Shown piece after piece: positions 62,322 to 64,000 of a DNA stretch of 64,000 nt (its first letter is position 1; every line of letters starts with the position of its first letter). Both the position numbers and the translations under genes were made by a program. Below the pieces are notes generated by a model. The model was not told the DNA's origin. It did no database searches and saw only the letters and a program-made list of their open reading frames with translations. The stretch lies in contig NZ_JAOTPO010000009.1 in NCBI RefSeq assembly GCF_029028005.1, positions 124,001-188,000 of the forward strand. Direction: 5' to 3'. This DNA comes from Alkalihalobacterium chitinilyticum. Its GTDB lineage: Bacteria; Bacillota; Bacilli; Bacillales; Bacillaceae_F.

Positions 62322-62756
62322 ATGAATTTACATGTTTTAACTATGGTTTTTCCACTTTTGCTTTTGCTGTATCAAGTGATTATTGATTTTGTAGATCTTT
62401 TCCCATTCAATGATATCAAGGCAAAGGATACGCGGTTAAGGAAACTCGAAGTATTGGGCAATTATCCGCCTCTCATTATCATTGCGTTTTGTTTTTACTT
62501 TAATATGACGTGGAGTGTGTGGGTTGGTTTCGTGTTAACAAGTACGATTTTGATCATGCATTTGTTTGCTTGGTGGCTCCCTTATTTAACGGGATATCCG
62601 AATGGGGTGCGGGGCGATTACGAAAAATATTTTACGAGGACATATAAATTTTTACCGAGAATTAAAAATCACATTGTTCCAGATGCTGAACATATAGGAG
62701 TCGGTGTATTAATCGTTGCTACTTTTGTGATACAAGCGTTGTATCTTTTGGGATGA
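62322..62756 (+). CDS. Small polytopic membrane protein, unknown
   Basis: 144 residues with four hydrophobic stretches (about 3-22, 49-64, 66-85 and 127-143). A conserved-looking cytoplasmic loop with YPNGVRGDYEKYFTRTYKFLPRI lies between the third and fourth. TAAGGAG precedes the ATG. I do not recognise the family. Divergent from the MBL gene. Confidence 0.72.
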   Translation: MNLHVLTMVFPLLLLLYQVIIDFVDLFPFNDIKAKDTRLRKLEVLGNYPPLIIIAFCFYFNMTWSVWVGFVLTSTILIMHLFAWWLPYLTGYPNGVRGDYEKYFTRTYKFLPRIKNHIVPDAEHIGVGVLIVATFVIQALYLLG

Positions 62757-62767
62757 AATTACAGAAA

Positions 62768-62821
62768 ATCCCCTCGGAAGATGCACTCTACGAATGTAAG
62801 GTGGATCTTTAGGAGGGGATG
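62768..62821. terminator. Long hairpin serving convergent genes
   Basis: ATCCCCTC and GAGGGGAT are the ends of a long stem that continues inward (GAAGATGCAC with GTGGATCTT). On the minus strand it ends in GGGGATTTTCTG, so it probably terminates the small gene at 62858; for the plus-strand gene the T-run is absent. Confidence 0.6.
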
Positions 62822-62857
62822 AATTCGTTATAAATTGGGGTGAGATGCTTAACTGGA

Positions 62858-63007
62858 TTATTGCTCTGAATTTTGACGTCCTGTTGGAGAAATTGCTTTT
62901 TCCAGCTCTTCTTTTGATAACATGTTATCTGAAGTCATTCCATCGTTATATGGATTTCCTTTTTGACTTCCGTTTTTCTGGTTCATTCTTTTTTTGTTGT
63001 TAGTCAA
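62858..63007 (-). CDS. Small hydrophilic protein, 49 residues
   Basis: On the minus strand TAGGAGTGA is 5 bases before TTG 63007, and 49 codons run to TAA. A later ATG (62986) lacks such a site. The product is hydrophilic, Asn/Lys/Gln-rich, with MLSKEELEKAISPTGRQNSEQ at the end, and without a membrane segment. It resembles the small orphan proteins often found in Bacillus genomes. Function unknown. Confidence 0.6.
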   Translation of the reverse strand: MTNNKKRMNQKNGSQKGNPYNDGMTSDNMLSKEELEKAISPTGRQNSEQ

Positions 63008-63206
63008 TGTCTTCACTCCTACAGTTTAGTTCTTCCTTAAATATGATGGCAATTTTAAAAGGAATTATGCTTCATTCACATAATAAATCGCGTAATTATC
63101 TAAAGAGATATCTCAAATAAGAAAATAAAAAATCTTGTCAACGTACTACCGTCATGAATGGTAAATAACTTATCATAATAGGTAAGAAAAAAAGAAGGTG
63201 ATCGTA

Positions 63207-64000
63207 TTGAGAATAGTAACTGCTGCAGAAATGTATAAGATGGATACATACACAATTGAGAAGGTTGGCATTCGTGAAGATACCTTAATGGAGAGTGCAG
63301 GACAAGCTGTTGCAAAGCTGATGATTGATAAGCTAAATCCTAGTCAAACCATCATGATTCTCGCGGGTGCAGGGAATAATGGTGGAGACGGATTTGTGAT
63401 CGCAAGGATATTAAAAAGTTACGGGTATCGTGCTGACTTGTGGATCATTCCACCTCCTGAAAAAATAAAAGGGGCAGCTAAACACGCTTTAGATGTATAC
63501 CTTCGCTCTGGCTATAATGTCCAGTACTTCACCGAAAATGAAGAAAAGTTCTTTAAGTTGTTGTCGACATACGATGTAATTATTGATTGTCTATTAGGAA
63601 TTGGTGTAAAAGGTGATCTGCGTGCACCATACAACGTGATCATTAAAGAAGTCAATGGCTTGCAGTCTGCCCAAGTCATTTCTGTTGATGTTCCAAGTGG
63701 AGTCGCAGCAGACGGGGGGAATGTAATTGATGCGATTAAAGCAGATGCAACGATTACAATCCAAAATCCAAAAGTGGGTGCGTTTACTTATCCAGCGGCA
63801 TCCTATTATGGGGCAGTTAGTGTGGTTGATATCGGTATCCCGCCGCTTGTTGTCGATGAGTGTACAGAACGAAAAGAGTTATGGACAGAGAAACATGTGT
63901 TGAAGCACTTGCCAACAAGACAACCACACGTGCATAAAGGTACGAATGGTAAGGCATTATTGATCGGTGGTTCTCGGGAAATGACAGGTGCTGTTATGCT
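63207..64000 (+). CDS. Bifunctional NAD(P)H-hydrate epimerase / dehydratase, N-terminal part
   Basis: TTG 63207 follows AAGGTG, and the frame stays open to the end of the window (264 codons seen). The N-terminal epimerase (NnrE/YjeF_N) domain has LMESAGQAVA, GAGNNGGDGFVIAR (GNNGGDG 56-62), DCLLGIGVKGDLR and SVDVPSGVAADGG. From about residue 238, HKGTNGKALLIGGSREMTGA is the start of the ADP-dependent dehydratase (NnrD) domain, so it is a fused enzyme that repairs damaged NAD(P)H hydrates. The end lies outside. Confidence 0.95.
   Translation, partial: MRIVTAAEMYKMDTYTIEKVGIREDTLMESAGQAVAKLMIDKLNPSQTIMILAGAGNNGGDGFVIARILKSYGYRADLWIIPPPEKIKGAAKHALDVYLRSGYNVQYFTENEEKFFKLLSTYDVIIDCLLGIGVKGDLRAPYNVIIKEVNGLQSAQVISVDVPSGVAADGGNVIDAIKADATITIQNPKVGAFTYPAASYYGAVSVVDIGIPPLVVDECTERKELWTEKHVLKHLPTRQPHVHKGTNGKALLIGGSREMTGAVM

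Overview
The window looks like chromosomal DNA of an AT-rich, endospore-former-type Bacillaceae (low-GC Gram-positive). Ribosome binding sites are strong AGGAGG types, TTG and GTG starts are frequent, and many units end in hairpin-plus-T terminators. Recognisable Bacillus genes include an mreBH-type actin homologue, a des-desK-desR membrane-fluidity thermosensor and a dbpA/yxiN-type RNA helicase. A degenerate copy of what I recall as a common Bacillaceae intergenic repeat lies at about 1.94 kb. Genus cannot be fixed from the sequence alone. I saw no rRNA, tRNA, transposase, phage gene or CRISPR array.

Layout. 0-9.9 kb: cytochrome P450, alpha/beta hydrolase, mreBH, a DUF2254 membrane protein, a polar amino-acid ABC importer (binding protein, permease, ATPase) and a flavin amine oxidase. 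10-16.8 kb: MFS transporter (-), unidentified membrane protein, oligoendopeptidase F, a decayed 51-bp tandem-repeat array and an AbrB-family membrane protein (-). 17-24.2 kb: SWIM/SNF2 helicase, 5'-nucleotidase-family enzyme (-) and small unknown proteins. 24.4-27.4 kb: des and desKR with likely DesR sites. 50-64 kb: dbpA, a frameshifted DUF2203 gene, ketone-body/acyl-CoA genes with a MerR regulator, a C26 peptidase, a GGCT-like protein, a NUDIX hydrolase, an MBL hydrolase and the start of a bifunctional NAD(P)HX repair enzyme.

The centre of interest is 28-58 kb, a large organic-acid or acyl-CoA catabolic island. Two complete TRAP transporters face each other around an acyl-CoA ligase. Beyond them come enoyl-CoA hydratase, an MBL hydrolase, an ACAD10/LvaA-type phosphotransferase with a small helical partner, a sigma-54 activator, thiolase, an SDR dehydrogenase, acyl-CoA dehydrogenase, another acyl-CoA ligase, an efflux pump and, after an interruption, acetoacetyl-CoA synthetase, an MDR oxidoreductase, MerR and an AidB-like acyl-CoA dehydrogenase. 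Four good -24/-12 (sigma-54) promoters and one weaker one lie in front of these units, and three cre-like CcpA sites accompany them. The gene set resembles the Pseudomonas levulinate (lva) pathway, in which a 4-hydroxyacyl-CoA is phosphorylated and then rearranged into beta-oxidation. A Gram-positive, sigma-54-driven version is the most notable proposal here.

Other points worth checking are an apparent ATC start codon in the amino-acid permease, a one-base frameshift in the DUF2203 gene, alternative hairpins before the TetL-like pump, and several small genes with convincing ribosome binding sites.
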